NCBI RefSeq assembly: GCF_024529975.1
Contig: NZ_AP024897.1
Coordinates: forward strand, 1,612,001-1,676,000
Direction: 5' to 3'
Origin: Vibrio quintilis
GTDB lineage: Bacteria > Pseudomonadota > Gammaproteobacteria > Enterobacterales > Vibrionaceae
DNA: 64,000 bases
A program made the translations under genes and the position numbers. Shown one piece after another: positions 8,495 to 16,547 of this stretch; the first letter of the stretch is position 1, and every line of letters begins with the position of its first letter. Under the pieces are notes generated by a model. It ran no database searches, was not told the origin of the DNA, and saw only the letters and a list, made by a program, of their open reading frames with translations.

Positions 8495-11362
8495 TCAGGA
8501 AACTGGCGTGGTGAGCATGACTGCCGGTTTCGACTGGCCGGAATGCTTTTGCGGCTCTGGTTCCGGGAGTTCTCTGACGGCTAATTTTCCGTTTATGGTC
8601 AACGGAAATGCCTGTACCGGAATGATCATTGCCGGCACCATGTATGAGGGCAGATGATAACTCAGCCAGGATCTGAGGTCTTCGGTATCGATAGTCTGGC
8701 CCGCCACATAGCCGGTTAAAACCGGACCGTGCCGGAGCTCTTTCACCAGTACCACGGCATCTTCAACACCGGCAAAACTGAGCATCACATTTTTAATCTT
8801 ATCCGGTTCGATGCGTAACCCCCGGATTGTGATCTGATGATCCTGACGCCCCTGATAATAGATTTTTCCGTCGGTGGCGAAATAAACCCGATCACCCACC
8901 TTGTACATGGTTTCATTCTCATTCAGCAGATCCGGCACAAAATATTCTTCTGTCAGCGCCGGCTGATTCCGGTAACCTCTGGCAACACCGGCGCCGCCTA
9001 TCATCAGCTCGCCCCATGACCCGGGAGGTAACAGTTGTTGATGCGGGTCGACGACGTATAAGCGGGTATTGGCAGTCGGAACACCAATTGACAAGTCTCC
9101 GGCATGAAAATCAGCATTGACAGAGGTTGAAAAAGAAGTCTCTGCCGGTCCGTACACATTGAGCAGGCGGCAGTGTGAGAAACGGGCCAGCAGGGTGGCG
9201 GTACAGGGTTCACCCCCCAGTAAAATCGTGGTTCCCGGTGTGAAATCTTCTGCCTGATGGCAGGCCAGCAGACTGGGTGTCATGACCAGCAGACCGACCT
9301 GTTGTTGCCGGAGTAACTGAGCCAGCGGTTTACCCGGTGTGGCTGAGAGTTTATCAGCAATGACCAGTGTTGCCCCACTGAGTGTTGCCATCATAAATTC
9401 CAGAACGGACATGTCAAAACCGGGGGCGATAAACTGTAACAGACGCTGCCCCGGCAGAATATCAGCTGCGGCAATCATCGAACGGGCAATCGCGACCAGA
9501 TTACGGTGGGTGACTTCAATCCCTTTGGGCTGGCCGGTCGTTCCTGAGGTATAAATGAGATAAGCCAGTGAAAACGGGTCAACTGCCGGCAGAGTTTGTG
9601 TGGGCGGCGTGAAGTGGGCCAATAATGCAACCGACAGGTAACACTGCTTATCAGCCAGCAGGCAGGAGTAATAGGTCTGATCGGTGATCAAAAACAGGGC
9701 GGGATCTGTATCCTGCAAAATGTATTCAATCCGCTCCGGAGGCAGCTCCGGGTCAACCGGTACATAACAGATACCGAGCCTGAACAGTGCTGTCATGGCG
9801 ATGATACTTTCAAGACTTCTTGATGCCAGCACTGCGACACACTGATTTTGTGCGATATTTTTGCTGAGCAGATAACCGGTGAGCCGGTCTGCATAGTCAT
9901 CCAGCATTTGATAAGAAATATGCTGTTCGCCACAGATAATGGCGGTTTGTCCGGCATACCGGTTCACACTCTGTTGAAAACTTTCCCGGAATACAGGAAG
10001 GCGGGCAATGGTCGCCGGACAGGGGTAAACCCTTTCCGCTTCGTGGTCGAGAAATAAACTGAACGACGGAACGGGCATTGATGGCTGGTCAGCCAACCGG
10101 GTCAGTAAGGTCAGAAAACGCTGGAAGTGCAGGTTCAGGTCTTCCTGAGTAAACAGGGCACCATTGGCATTGAAGCCGAATTCCAGACTACCGTCAGTGT
10201 TGCGGTCAAAAATATCAATTCCCAGATGATCTGCCGGGCCGCTGGCCTGATTACGGAGACGGGTTTCTGTCTCACTGAAACCGGTCGTCTGATCGTATCC
10301 GGCCACATTGAGCAGAATCTTAAATAACGGGGTATTCCCCCGCTGCTCCTGCAGATCCTGCACAAGTTGTGCATGCCGGTAAGTCTGGTGGCGCAGGTGA
10401 CTGTGAAGCTGACGCTGCACAGCGACAGCGACAGAAAGCACGGTACTTTCATGATTCAGGAACAAATGCAGTGGCAGAATATTGGCCACCATAGCCGGTA
10501 TATGGTGCAATGCTTTCAGTTGCCGGGCTGCAACCGGCATACCGAATACCAGCTCCGGTTCGCCGGTCGTACGGTAAATATAGGTGGCACAGGCAGCCAT
10601 CAGCAGTTCCGGCATACTGAGGCTATGCCGGGTTGCAATCGTTCTGAGCCGGGTGACAAGGTGGCCGGAAATAACCCGGCGCAGCCGGAGCAGCCGGGTG
10701 AGCGGCGCATCACCGGGAACCAGCTGCACCGGCTCTGGCAGGTGCGCGCAGTAGTCAAGCCAGTACCGGCGGTCTTTCAACATCTCCGGGCTGCCGGGAT
10801 AGTCAGCGTCTGCCTGCGCTGCTGTTTCCAATGGAGGATACTCCGCCAGTTTGACAGGCAGCCCGTTGTACAGTGCATTATAAATGGTGACTATTCTGCC
10901 GGAGATGAGCCGCCTGGTGTATTCGTCTATGATTAAATGGCTGCCAAGCTCAACGAAGTCATACAGGTCAGGGGCGGTGCAGATGAGAATGAACCTGGCC
11001 AGCGGGCCTGTCTCCGGATTCATTTCCTGTTCAATCTGCGCCTGAATATACGTCTGGCAGGCCCGTTTCGGGTCAGCCCGGTCAGATAAATCAATGTATT
11101 CCAGTGCTTCCACACCCGATGGTTCACTTTGTACGATCTGCTCCGGCAGAGCCGTCTGTTGTGAGGGTTGAAAACAGACTCTGATGGCTTCTGTTTCTGT
11201 AAACACCATTTGCACTGCCAGCCTGAGCAGGTTGATATCGGGTTTTCCTTTGATTTCCAGGATATCGCATAAATGATAATTCCGGTTGACTCCGGAATGT
11301 TGAATGGCCAGATATACTTCCTTTTGCGCAGTACTTATTTGGGGGGGGCTTGCTTCAAACAT
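8495..11362 (-). CDS. Stand-alone NRPS: condensation plus adenylation, no carrier domain
   Basis: A 955-residue protein. Residues 1-430 are a condensation domain. Its HHxxxDG site reads SHLIIDE near residue 140, so the second His and the Asp are kept but the first His and Gly are changed. Residues about 455-930 are an adenylation domain with intact core motifs: YTSGTTGQPKG (near 600), YGPAET (near 733), YKVGDR, GRQDHQITIRG, and the catalytic Lys in NGKLAVREL (near 920). My alignment gives binding-pocket residues D-M-L-V-L-G-V-F-S, suggesting a hydrophobic amino acid; this is a guess. The protein ends about 25 residues after the Lys with no phosphopantetheine carrier and no thioesterase. It would need a carrier in trans; no other NRPS or PPTase gene is in the window. 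Confidence 0.85.
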   Translation of the reverse strand: MFEASPPQISTAQKEVYLAIQHSGVNRNYHLCDILEIKGKPDINLLRLAVQMVFTETEAIRVCFQPSQQTALPEQIVQSEPSGVEALEYIDLSDRADPKRACQTYIQAQIEQEMNPETGPLARFILICTAPDLYDFVELGSHLIIDEYTRRLISGRIVTIYNALYNGLPVKLAEYPPLETAAQADADYPGSPEMLKDRRYWLDYCAHLPEPVQLVPGDAPLTRLLRLRRVISGHLVTRLRTIATRHSLSMPELLMAACATYIYRTTGEPELVFGMPVAARQLKALHHIPAMVANILPLHLFLNHESTVLSVAVAVQRQLHSHLRHQTYRHAQLVQDLQEQRGNTPLFKILLNVAGYDQTTGFSETETRLRNQASGPADHLGIDIFDRNTDGSLEFGFNANGALFTQEDLNLHFQRFLTLLTRLADQPSMPVPSFSLFLDHEAERVYPCPATIARLPVFRESFQQSVNRYAGQTAIICGEQHISYQMLDDYADRLTGYLLSKNIAQNQCVAVLASRSLESIIAMTALFRLGICYVPVDPELPPERIEYILQDTDPALFLITDQTYYSCLLADKQCYLSVALLAHFTPPTQTLPAVDPFSLAYLIYTSGTTGQPKGIEVTHRNLVAIARSMIAAADILPGQRLLQFIAPGFDMSVLEFMMATLSGATLVIADKLSATPGKPLAQLLRQQQVGLLVMTPSLLACHQAEDFTPGTTILLGGEPCTATLLARFSHCRLLNVYGPAETSFSTSVNADFHAGDLSIGVPTANTRLYVVDPHQQLLPPGSWGELMIGGAGVARGYRNQPALTEEYFVPDLLNENETMYKVGDRVYFATDGKIYYQGRQDHQITIRGLRIEPDKIKNVMLSFAGVEDAVVLVKELRHGPVLTGYVAGQTIDTEDLRSWLSYHLPSYMVPAMIIPVQAFPLTINGKLAVRELPEPEPQKHSGQSKPAVMLTTPVS

Positions 11363-11913
11363 ATTATATCCTTATCCGTCCTGATATATCCGATTTATAT
11401 TTAACTGGTGATTATGTTTGTTCTTTTATGTCGGTTCGGAAATTAATTCGTTTTTCATTATGTATTTATCATTAATGACTGATGTTAATAATGAAAATGG
11501 TTTTTGTGACTGACAGGTGAAATAGTTTTAAATGGCTTCCGGCCGGCATTCACCTGCTGTTCAGTACAGTGTTTTTCATGTTGTGATTTCTTATTAATTT
11601 GTTGTAATTCTTCATTTTTTGTTGGTTTTTCACTGCCCGTCATGAACGTTTTTCATATTGAGTTAATGGGTCTGATTTCATTCATGTTCATGTCTGATAC
11701 ATCGTGTAAGAGCAAAACAGATTAATGATAAATTATTTATTAACCTGAGGTTAATAAATTAATTTAAATTAAAGATGAGTTCAAGATGTGTCAGTTTTTA
11801 AATGGATTCGTTTATATTAACGGCGCGGTTATTGTGAGGGTTAATATTTTAAAATGATTATTTCTAACAGGATTAATTAATTTTGTGATCTGCTGTGACA
11901 GAAATGAAATTAA
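11363..11913. promoter_or_regulatory. Long AT-rich upstream region of the NRPS gene
   Basis: About 550 bases without a gene, much richer in A and T than the flanks. It contains a 25-bp palindrome at 11735-11759 (listed separately) and a 10-bp inverted repeat TTTTCATTAT / ATAATGAAAA at 11452-11461 and 11488-11497. This is presumably the control region of the leftward NRPS gene. I could not place a promoter with confidence. Confidence 0.4.
11735..11759. promoter_or_regulatory. 25-bp palindrome, candidate operator of the NRPS gene
   Basis: Perfect 12-bp arms ATTTATTAACCT and AGGTTAATAAAT around a single central G. No T-tract or gene end is nearby, so a dimeric regulator site is more likely than a terminator. 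It is about 370 bp upstream of the NRPS start. Confidence 0.45.
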
Positions 11914-11960
11914 TATCCCCGGATAATCTGAATCATGTATCTTCAGGTTATCCGGGGATA
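11914..11960. repeat. Dispersed palindrome, copy 1 (terminator position)
   Basis: Arms TATCCCCGGATAATCTGAA and TTCAGGTTATCCGGGGATA around TCATGTATC. It starts 17 bases beyond the stop of the leftward gene ending at 11977 and may end its transcript. Confidence 0.75.
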
Positions 11961-11976
11961 GAATTGTGTGCTGCTT

Positions 11977-12450
11977 TTAGTGAATCCGTACCCACCAGCT
12001 CAGTGCTATCTGGTTTTGGGTATGGCCGCGATTCGTGTTTGCACCCACAGACCAGCGGCTCATATCCAGTTTCCCTTCAGTATTCAGCATCACGTACCAG
12101 TGATAAGCATTGTCCTGAAATCCGAATTTGCTGTTATCGGCATCCATCGAGCGAATACTGATATGGCTGGTGTTCATGCAGGCGGCATAGCCATCTTTCA
12201 CTGCGGTCCACTCACAGTGAAGGGACATGGTCAGATTATTGCTGCCCGCATAAGAAACTTTCACATCCGCACCGTTGCTGATGGCAGCAGTCAGTGAGTC
12301 GATATCACCGGAGAGCTTGTTTCCCTGTGCGTCATTCTGATAAACCTTTACCCAACCGGTTTGTTGTTCCCATGTCGCGGCGAAAGCCGATGAGCCTGCG
12401 ACAAAAAGTGTCAAGAGAGCCAGAATGCATAATGCACATTGTTTTTTCAT
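11977..12450 (-). CDS. Small exported protein of unknown function
   Basis: A 157-residue protein. The start at 12450 was chosen because AGGAAA lies 7 bases upstream and the sequence then begins with a clear signal peptide (MKKQCALCILALLTLFVAG, cleavage near AFA-ATW). The mature part is about 133 residues with two cysteines (HCEW and AACMN), which could form a disulphide, and many Trp/Asn residues. It looks like a compact beta-rich periplasmic or secreted protein. I do not recognise the family. Single gene; the dispersed palindrome follows its stop. Confidence 0.7.
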   Translation of the reverse strand: MKKQCALCILALLTLFVAGSSAFAATWEQQTGWVKVYQNDAQGNKLSGDIDSLTAAISNGADVKVSYAGSNNLTMSLHCEWTAVKDGYAACMNTSHISIRSMDADNSKFGFQDNAYHWYVMLNTEGKLDMSRWSVGANTNRGHTQNQIALSWWVRIH

Positions 12451-12563
12451 TTGAGTTTCCTTTCTGAGTGATAAAAATTGCGGCTCAGTATAGAACTCGA
12501 TATGCAACTGGTTTTGCTTTAGATCATGATTTGTGATGCTGTGTATTGTGTCAGCAGGTTTTT

Positions 12564-12612
12564 ATATACCCAAACAACCTGAACCCTGCATCTTCAGGTT
12601 GCTTGGGTATAT
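12564..12612. repeat. Dispersed palindrome, copy 2
   Basis: Arms ATATACCCAAACAACCTGAA and TTCAGGTTGCTTGGGTATAT, 20 bases each with one A/G mismatch position, loop CCCTGCATC. It lies upstream of the leftward gene starting at 12450 and the rightward gene starting at 12855, so it is not in a terminator position here. Confidence 0.8.
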
Positions 12613-12797
12613 AAATTTAATTGCACAATCAAGTGAAATTATTGTGTCTGATAACCTTTTTGTTGTTAAATTATTTGATCTGACTGAATTATTTTGTACA
12701 CTGTTTAAAATTGTCACTTCAGACTTTTGTTTTCCGGAAATATTCCTTTGGATATCAGTGTCCTGAAGTCAATGAATCGTTTCAAAAGTCACGTTAT

Positions 12798-12834
12798 ATA
12801 CCCAAACAACCTGCATCTTCAGGTTGCCCGGGTA
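12798..12834. repeat. Dispersed palindrome, copy 3
   Basis: Arms ATACCCAAACAACCTG and CAGGTTGCCCGGGTAT with a short loop. It ends 8 bases before the ribosome binding site of the lipoprotein gene at 12855, so it would form a hairpin in that gene's leader if the promoter is upstream. Confidence 0.7.
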
Positions 12835-12854
12835 TTAAAGATAAAGGAAGTTTC

Positions 12855-13175
12855 ATGCAGAAGTTATTCATCGCAGTACTGTTTTGTTTCATGCTCTCAG
12901 GCTGTTTCGACCCGGTTACATTTGATGCCAGTAATGAATCAACGATGAAAATATCGTCCCGGAATATTGCCAAATCTATGTCTGAGGAGCAGAGGGAAGA
13001 GTTCAGCCGGGCGGTGATGTATTTTTCAATGGGTGGCACCGAAGGGCTGAAAAAAATTATGACTGCGATTGACGATGCACAAAGAGATCAGATATTTGCG
13101 GAACATCTGGCCGTGATTAATGGCCTGACTGGTGATGAGATACTGGAAAAATACCGGTCGCTGACCAGCCATTAA
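12855..13175 (+). CDS. Small lipoprotein, DUF6694-like
   Basis: A 106-residue protein starting after AAAGGAAG. It has a lipoprotein signal (MQKLFIAVLFCFMLSGC) with lipobox LSGC, so the mature protein is anchored through Cys17. The mature part reads FDASNESTMKISSRNI, then SMSEEQREEFSRAVMYF, the pattern I associate with the DUF6694 lipoproteins of Vibrio and relatives; function of that family is not known. A strong terminator follows at 13216. Longer in-frame starts upstream run through the dispersed palindrome and are unlikely. Confidence 0.75.
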   Translation: MQKLFIAVLFCFMLSGCFDPVTFDASNESTMKISSRNIAKSMSEEQREEFSRAVMYFSMGGTEGLKKIMTAIDDAQRDQIFAEHLAVINGLTGDEILEKYRSLTSH

Positions 13176-13215
13176 TGATTGAAACCCATTCAGTTTTATC
13201 CATTTCCCCCGATGA

Positions 13216-13250
13216 CAAAAATCCCTGAATTCGTATTCAGGGATTTTTGT
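13216..13250 (+). terminator. Rho-independent terminator of the lipoprotein gene
   Basis: Stem AAAATCCCTGAAT / TATTCAGGGATTTT with a 3-base loop and a T-run (GGGATTTTTGT). It lies about 40 bases after the stop codon at 13175. Confidence 0.8.
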
Positions 13251-13527
13251 CTCTCAACACGACGTTTTATTTCAAGACAGCTATCCGCCATCTTTATTCC
13301 GCTAACAACCTGAAAAATAAATCGTTTTACCCGGGATTTTTCCGGCTGATTCAGACAGGATCAAAACTGATCTGTACATTTATTCAGCTATACCGGCAGG
13401 TGTGGCGGACAGGGAAAGTGAACAACGATTTATGTTGCCACATTCACAAGATGCATCAATGAATCGTGCAAGATAGTGAACCTGATTTAATACTCAATCA
13501 GGTGAATTAAATCAGTTGGGTATTTCT
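13251..13527. other. Gap upstream of the GNAT gene
   Basis: About 280 bases with no convincing gene. Near the end a CCTGATT / AATCAGG hairpin (about 13482-13503) sits just before the ribosome binding region of the GNAT gene. Presumably promoter DNA of the following cluster. Confidence 0.35.
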
Positions 13528-14040
13528 ATGCAAAAACTAAATATACCGGATGGGCTGCACATTCGTCCTTCAACGGCGGCTGATAAGCCTTTTCTTGAAA
13601 AATTACACCACGCAACCCGGCAGGATTTGCAATGGATTGATGGTGAGAAAGATTTGATTGAATCGATTGTTGAGCTGCAGTTTCAGGCTCAAACCGGGGG
13701 ATATGGAGAGCAATTTCCAAACGCGATGTATTTCATTATTGAAAAACAGCGCGAACGTATTGGTAAAGCGACGATTGACTTTGGGCATAACGAAGTGCGT
13801 TTGGTTGATATCGCTTTCTTACCCGAAGCCCGGGGACATGGCTTCGGTAAAGCAATTATTCAGTCTTTTCAAACGGCGGCAGCTCAGTCTGGTTTACCGG
13901 TGTCTCTGACGGTGATGCAGCAAAACCTGAATGCGAAACAGTTTTATATCAGTTTGGGATTTCAGGTCGAATCAGTCACTGCACCTTATGAATTAATGGT
14001 GTGGTATCCCCCGGCAGTGAAAATTATCGCTGGTGGATAA
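13528..14040 (+). CDS. GNAT-family N-acetyltransferase
   Basis: A 170-residue GNAT acyltransferase. Motif A with the acetyl-CoA loop is visible as 'VDIAFLPEARGHGFGKAIIQ' (RGHGFGKA being the Q/RxxGxG/A loop, near residue 95-110). It is followed by the usual 'NLNAKQFYISLGFQ' motif B, where Tyr and Phe pack on CoA. Substrate cannot be deduced. It is first in a same-strand run with the DUF6916-like gene and three tail-collar proteins, which suggests it modifies one of those products or acts in the same process. The ATG at 13528 was preferred over an in-frame TTG four codons earlier. Confidence 0.85.
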   Translation: MQKLNIPDGLHIRPSTAADKPFLEKLHHATRQDLQWIDGEKDLIESIVELQFQAQTGGYGEQFPNAMYFIIEKQRERIGKATIDFGHNEVRLVDIAFLPEARGHGFGKAIIQSFQTAAAQSGLPVSLTVMQQNLNAKQFYISLGFQVESVTAPYELMVWYPPAVKIIAGG

Positions 14041-14104
14041 GTGTTTTCTGGCCTTTGCCGTTTGGCAACGACAGAGCAATACAATCAACAAACAGGGAGC
14101 AACT

Positions 14105-14398
14105 ATGAGTTTTGATCAATTTACCAAAGAAGTCCTTGAACCTTTTACGGGTAAGAGCATTTGTGTCTGTGATAAAGAAAGTGGTGCAACACTATCCGAG
14201 TTACAGATTGAAAAAGTTACGGAAACAGAATCCGGGGAATTTGATTCTCTCTCTGTGATACTCAAAGGTAATCCGGAGGTGCAGCTGCCGCAGAATACAT
14301 ACACATTTAAAAGCGAAGCTTTTGACGAAGTTGAGTTGTTTATGGTGCCTAACTCGGTTGACAGCTATCAGATTATTGTGTCGAGAAAAAAATCCTGA
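14105..14398 (+). CDS. DUF6916-like small protein of the tail-collar cluster
   Basis: A 97-residue acidic protein preceded by AGGGAGC. The core is FTKEVLEPFTGKSICV, then LSELQIEKVTE and a beta-rich end with ELFMVPNS, which fits the small DUF6916 proteins found beside MdpB-type tail-collar genes. It would be cytoplasmic as no signal peptide is present. Known neighbours in other bacteria are the same collar-domain proteins, so a shared role in assembling or exporting them is a reasonable inference. Molecular function is unknown. Confidence 0.7.
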   Translation: MSFDQFTKEVLEPFTGKSICVCDKESGATLSELQIEKVTETESGEFDSLSVILKGNPEVQLPQNTYTFKSEAFDEVELFMVPNSVDSYQIIVSRKKS

Positions 14399-14447
14399 TT
14401 GCTCAGGTGATGATTTAATTCCGGGAATCAGCTATGGAGAAATAATT

Positions 14448-14966
14448 ATGTCAGATCCTTTCATTGGTGAAATTATGATGTGGGGCTTTAAATTCGCACC
14501 TGTACATTATGCTAAGTGTGATGGACAACCCCTCGAAATCAGTCAGTACAACGCACTTTTTGCTCTGGTTTACAATACTTTTGGTGGTGATGGCCGGGTG
14601 AATTTCCAACTGCCCGACTTACGTGGCAGAGCACCGATGCACATAGGTTATGGTATCGATATCGGCGATAAGTATGGTTTTGAGTCCGTGGTTTTGACCG
14701 AGGCAAATACCGGACACCGCCATCTTGTGACAGCTTCAGCGAATCAGGCGGAAGAGATTACTCCATTTGATACTCACTCAGGCGCAGGCAATTTCCCGGC
14801 AGTGGCCCAGGGTGTTGATTTATATGGTGTGCCTTCCGGCACAGTTGCTTTGGCTCCTGATGCTTTGACCAGTACAGGAGGAAATAAGTCTCACAGCAAT
14901 ATGCAGCCTTCCCTGGTGATTAATTTTTGTATTGCGTTGGAAGGTGTCTTTCCAAGCCGCAGCTAA
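14448..14966 (+). CDS. Phage tail-collar domain protein (MdpB type), first of three
   Basis: A 172-residue protein. The collar motif is 'AKCDGQPLEISQYNALFALV' then 'FGGDGRVNFQLPDLRGRAP'. This is the short-tail-fibre collar fold, found in bacteria as 'microcystin-dependent protein' (MdpB) paralogues outside prophages. It has a C-terminal FPSRS ending shared with its two downstream paralogues (YPTRS, YPARS). The ribosome site is TATGGAGA. No signal peptide is visible, so localisation is uncertain. The three genes are in tandem with 15- and 112-base gaps, consistent with an operon. Confidence 0.85.
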   Translation: MSDPFIGEIMMWGFKFAPVHYAKCDGQPLEISQYNALFALVYNTFGGDGRVNFQLPDLRGRAPMHIGYGIDIGDKYGFESVVLTEANTGHRHLVTASANQAEEITPFDTHSGAGNFPAVAQGVDLYGVPSGTVALAPDALTSTGGNKSHSNMQPSLVINFCIALEGVFPSRS

Positions 14967-14981
14967 ACAAAGGAGAACATT

Positions 14982-15497
14982 ATGTCAGAGAGTTATACCG
15001 GAGAAATCCGCATGTTTGGGGGCAATTATAGTCCGGTTCACTGGGCTTTTTGTGATGGACAAGAGCTGGCAACCAGTGCTCAGCAAGAGCTTTTTTCACT
15101 GTTGGGTTCGCTCTATGGCGGTGATGGCCGGTCAACTTTTGCTTTACCGGAAATGAGAGGACGGGTTCCGTTGCATTACGGACAAGGTCCGGGGTTGACA
15201 AACCGGTTTCCCGGGCAACGTTTTGGACAGGAAGGCGTTGTGCTAACCAAAGATCAGATCCCCTTACACAGTCATTCTTTTATGACTTCTTCTGAACCAC
15301 CGGCCAGTGGATCGCCATCATCATCTGAAGTGATCGGGGCGGGTTATGCTTTCTCTGACAAATCATCGATTGCCGGGAAGATGAATGAAGGCATGATTCA
15401 ATATGCAGGAAGCGGTGCGGCGCATTACAATATGATGCCTTACAGTGTTGTCAATTTTATTATTTGTATGATTGGCTTATACCCTACGCGAAGTTAG
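14982..15497 (+). CDS. Phage tail-collar domain protein (MdpB type), second of three
   Basis: A 171-residue paralogue of the preceding gene, starting after AAAGGAG. Collar motif 'AFCDGQELATSAQQELFSLL' followed by 'YGGDGRSTFALPEMRGRVP'. The middle is low in charge with Ser/Gly-rich loops (SEPPASGSPSSSE), and the end is IGLYPTRS. The tandem paralogues differ mostly in the region after the collar motif, suggesting a hetero-oligomer rather than recent duplication. Function beyond the fold is unknown. Confidence 0.85.
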   Translation: MSESYTGEIRMFGGNYSPVHWAFCDGQELATSAQQELFSLLGSLYGGDGRSTFALPEMRGRVPLHYGQGPGLTNRFPGQRFGQEGVVLTKDQIPLHSHSFMTSSEPPASGSPSSSEVIGAGYAFSDKSSIAGKMNEGMIQYAGSGAAHYNMMPYSVVNFIICMIGLYPTRS

Positions 15498-15609
15498 GCG
15501 CAATTGAGCTTTGGTGGTTCAGTGTTGTTGAGAGCAAAAGGCCGGCAGACTCCGGATTTCTGTTTTGAGTCTTCGGGCTGTATATCATTTCAGGTTAAGG
15601 AGAATAGTT

Positions 15610-16164
15610 ATGCCTGTTACATCTTTCATCGGTGAAATTGTCATGAACGTCTATCAGTTTGTCCCGCGTAATTTTATGAATTGCTCAGGCCAGACGATTT
15701 CGATTAGTCAATATACCTCGCTTTACGCTGTGATTGGTTCGATCTATGGCGGCAATGATATGAACACATTCTGTGTTCCGAACTTAATGGGTCGGGTTCC
15801 GGTTCACTCCGGGCTGGGGCCGGGGTTGAATTACCGGCAACCCGGTGAAAGGGGGGGATCTCAGGATGCGTTGTTAACCACAGCGATGCTTCCGGCGCAT
15901 AATCATGTGATGAGTGCTTACCTCAATCCTCAGCCTTCAAATCAGCCGGGAAATAAATATATCGGTATTGTGAAGGCATCAGATGATCCAACATCAAGTC
16001 TGATTCCTGCTTATGTAGGGAAAGCGGATCTATCCCCGGATGCAGATTTGAATTATAAGTCAGTCAGTTACAGCGGAGAAAATGAGGAACATGAAAACAG
16101 GCAACCATTTCTTGGTTTAAGGTTTTGTATCTGCCTCGCCGGGATCTATCCGGCCCGGAGTTAA
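15610..16164 (+). CDS. Phage tail-collar domain protein (MdpB type), third of three
   Basis: A 184-residue paralogue starting after TTAAGGAG. Collar motif 'MNCSGQTISISQYTSLYAVI' with 'YGGNDMNTFCVPNLMGRVP'; note CSGQ in place of CDGQ. It is the most divergent of the three, with a longer insert between the collar and the YPARS terminus. A hairpin follows at 16194. The gap of 112 bases before it is larger than the first gap, so it could have some independent control. Confidence 0.85.
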   Translation: MPVTSFIGEIVMNVYQFVPRNFMNCSGQTISISQYTSLYAVIGSIYGGNDMNTFCVPNLMGRVPVHSGLGPGLNYRQPGERGGSQDALLTTAMLPAHNHVMSAYLNPQPSNQPGNKYIGIVKASDDPTSSLIPAYVGKADLSPDADLNYKSVSYSGENEEHENRQPFLGLRFCICLAGIYPARS

Positions 16165-16193
16165 TCCGCCTGTTACCTGACATCAGGCTGAGG

Positions 16194-16228
16194 CTGATAT
16201 GGCAAGATATGATTAATTGCCATATCAG
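16194..16228 (+). terminator. Hairpin after the tail-collar operon
   Basis: Perfect 12-bp arms CTGATATGGCAA / TTGCCATATCAG with an 11-base loop, 30 bases after the third collar gene. No clear T-run follows, so it may be a processing or pausing hairpin rather than a full terminator. Confidence 0.45.
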
Positions 16229-16547
16229 GTTGTCCTCACATTTATTGTCTCCATCTCAGACTATTTTCATTGATTTGCCTGTCTTAGCCCTTGAAACAGC
16301 CGGAAATTATGTTGTGTTGTTCACAAGATGAACCACGTAATCTGTGCGGGTATACAATCTGTTCGATAATTAACTGTGTTATATAAACCAGTTGAATACA
16401 CATAGGAAGTGAATTTATTAGTCCAGGTGCATAACCTGACCATGGTAACAGTTCAATCTGACTTGTCGGCGCAGGCTGAATTGATCATATGGCGTGTACC
16501 TGTTGAGTGGCAAGGATAATGCCGATAGTACAGAGAGGAAGGAAAAA
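16229..16547. promoter_or_regulatory. Leader region of the giant surface-protein gene
   Basis: About 320 bases without a gene before the 6.6-kb surface-protein gene. It ends with a strong purine-rich ribosome site (GAGAGGAAGGAAAAA). I looked for a cyclic-di-GMP riboswitch signature and did not find one. Confidence 0.35.

Noticed and set aside
16229..16547. Cyclic-di-GMP riboswitch before the adhesin-like gene
   Set aside because: Looked for because such genes often carry one, but the conserved core segments were not found.
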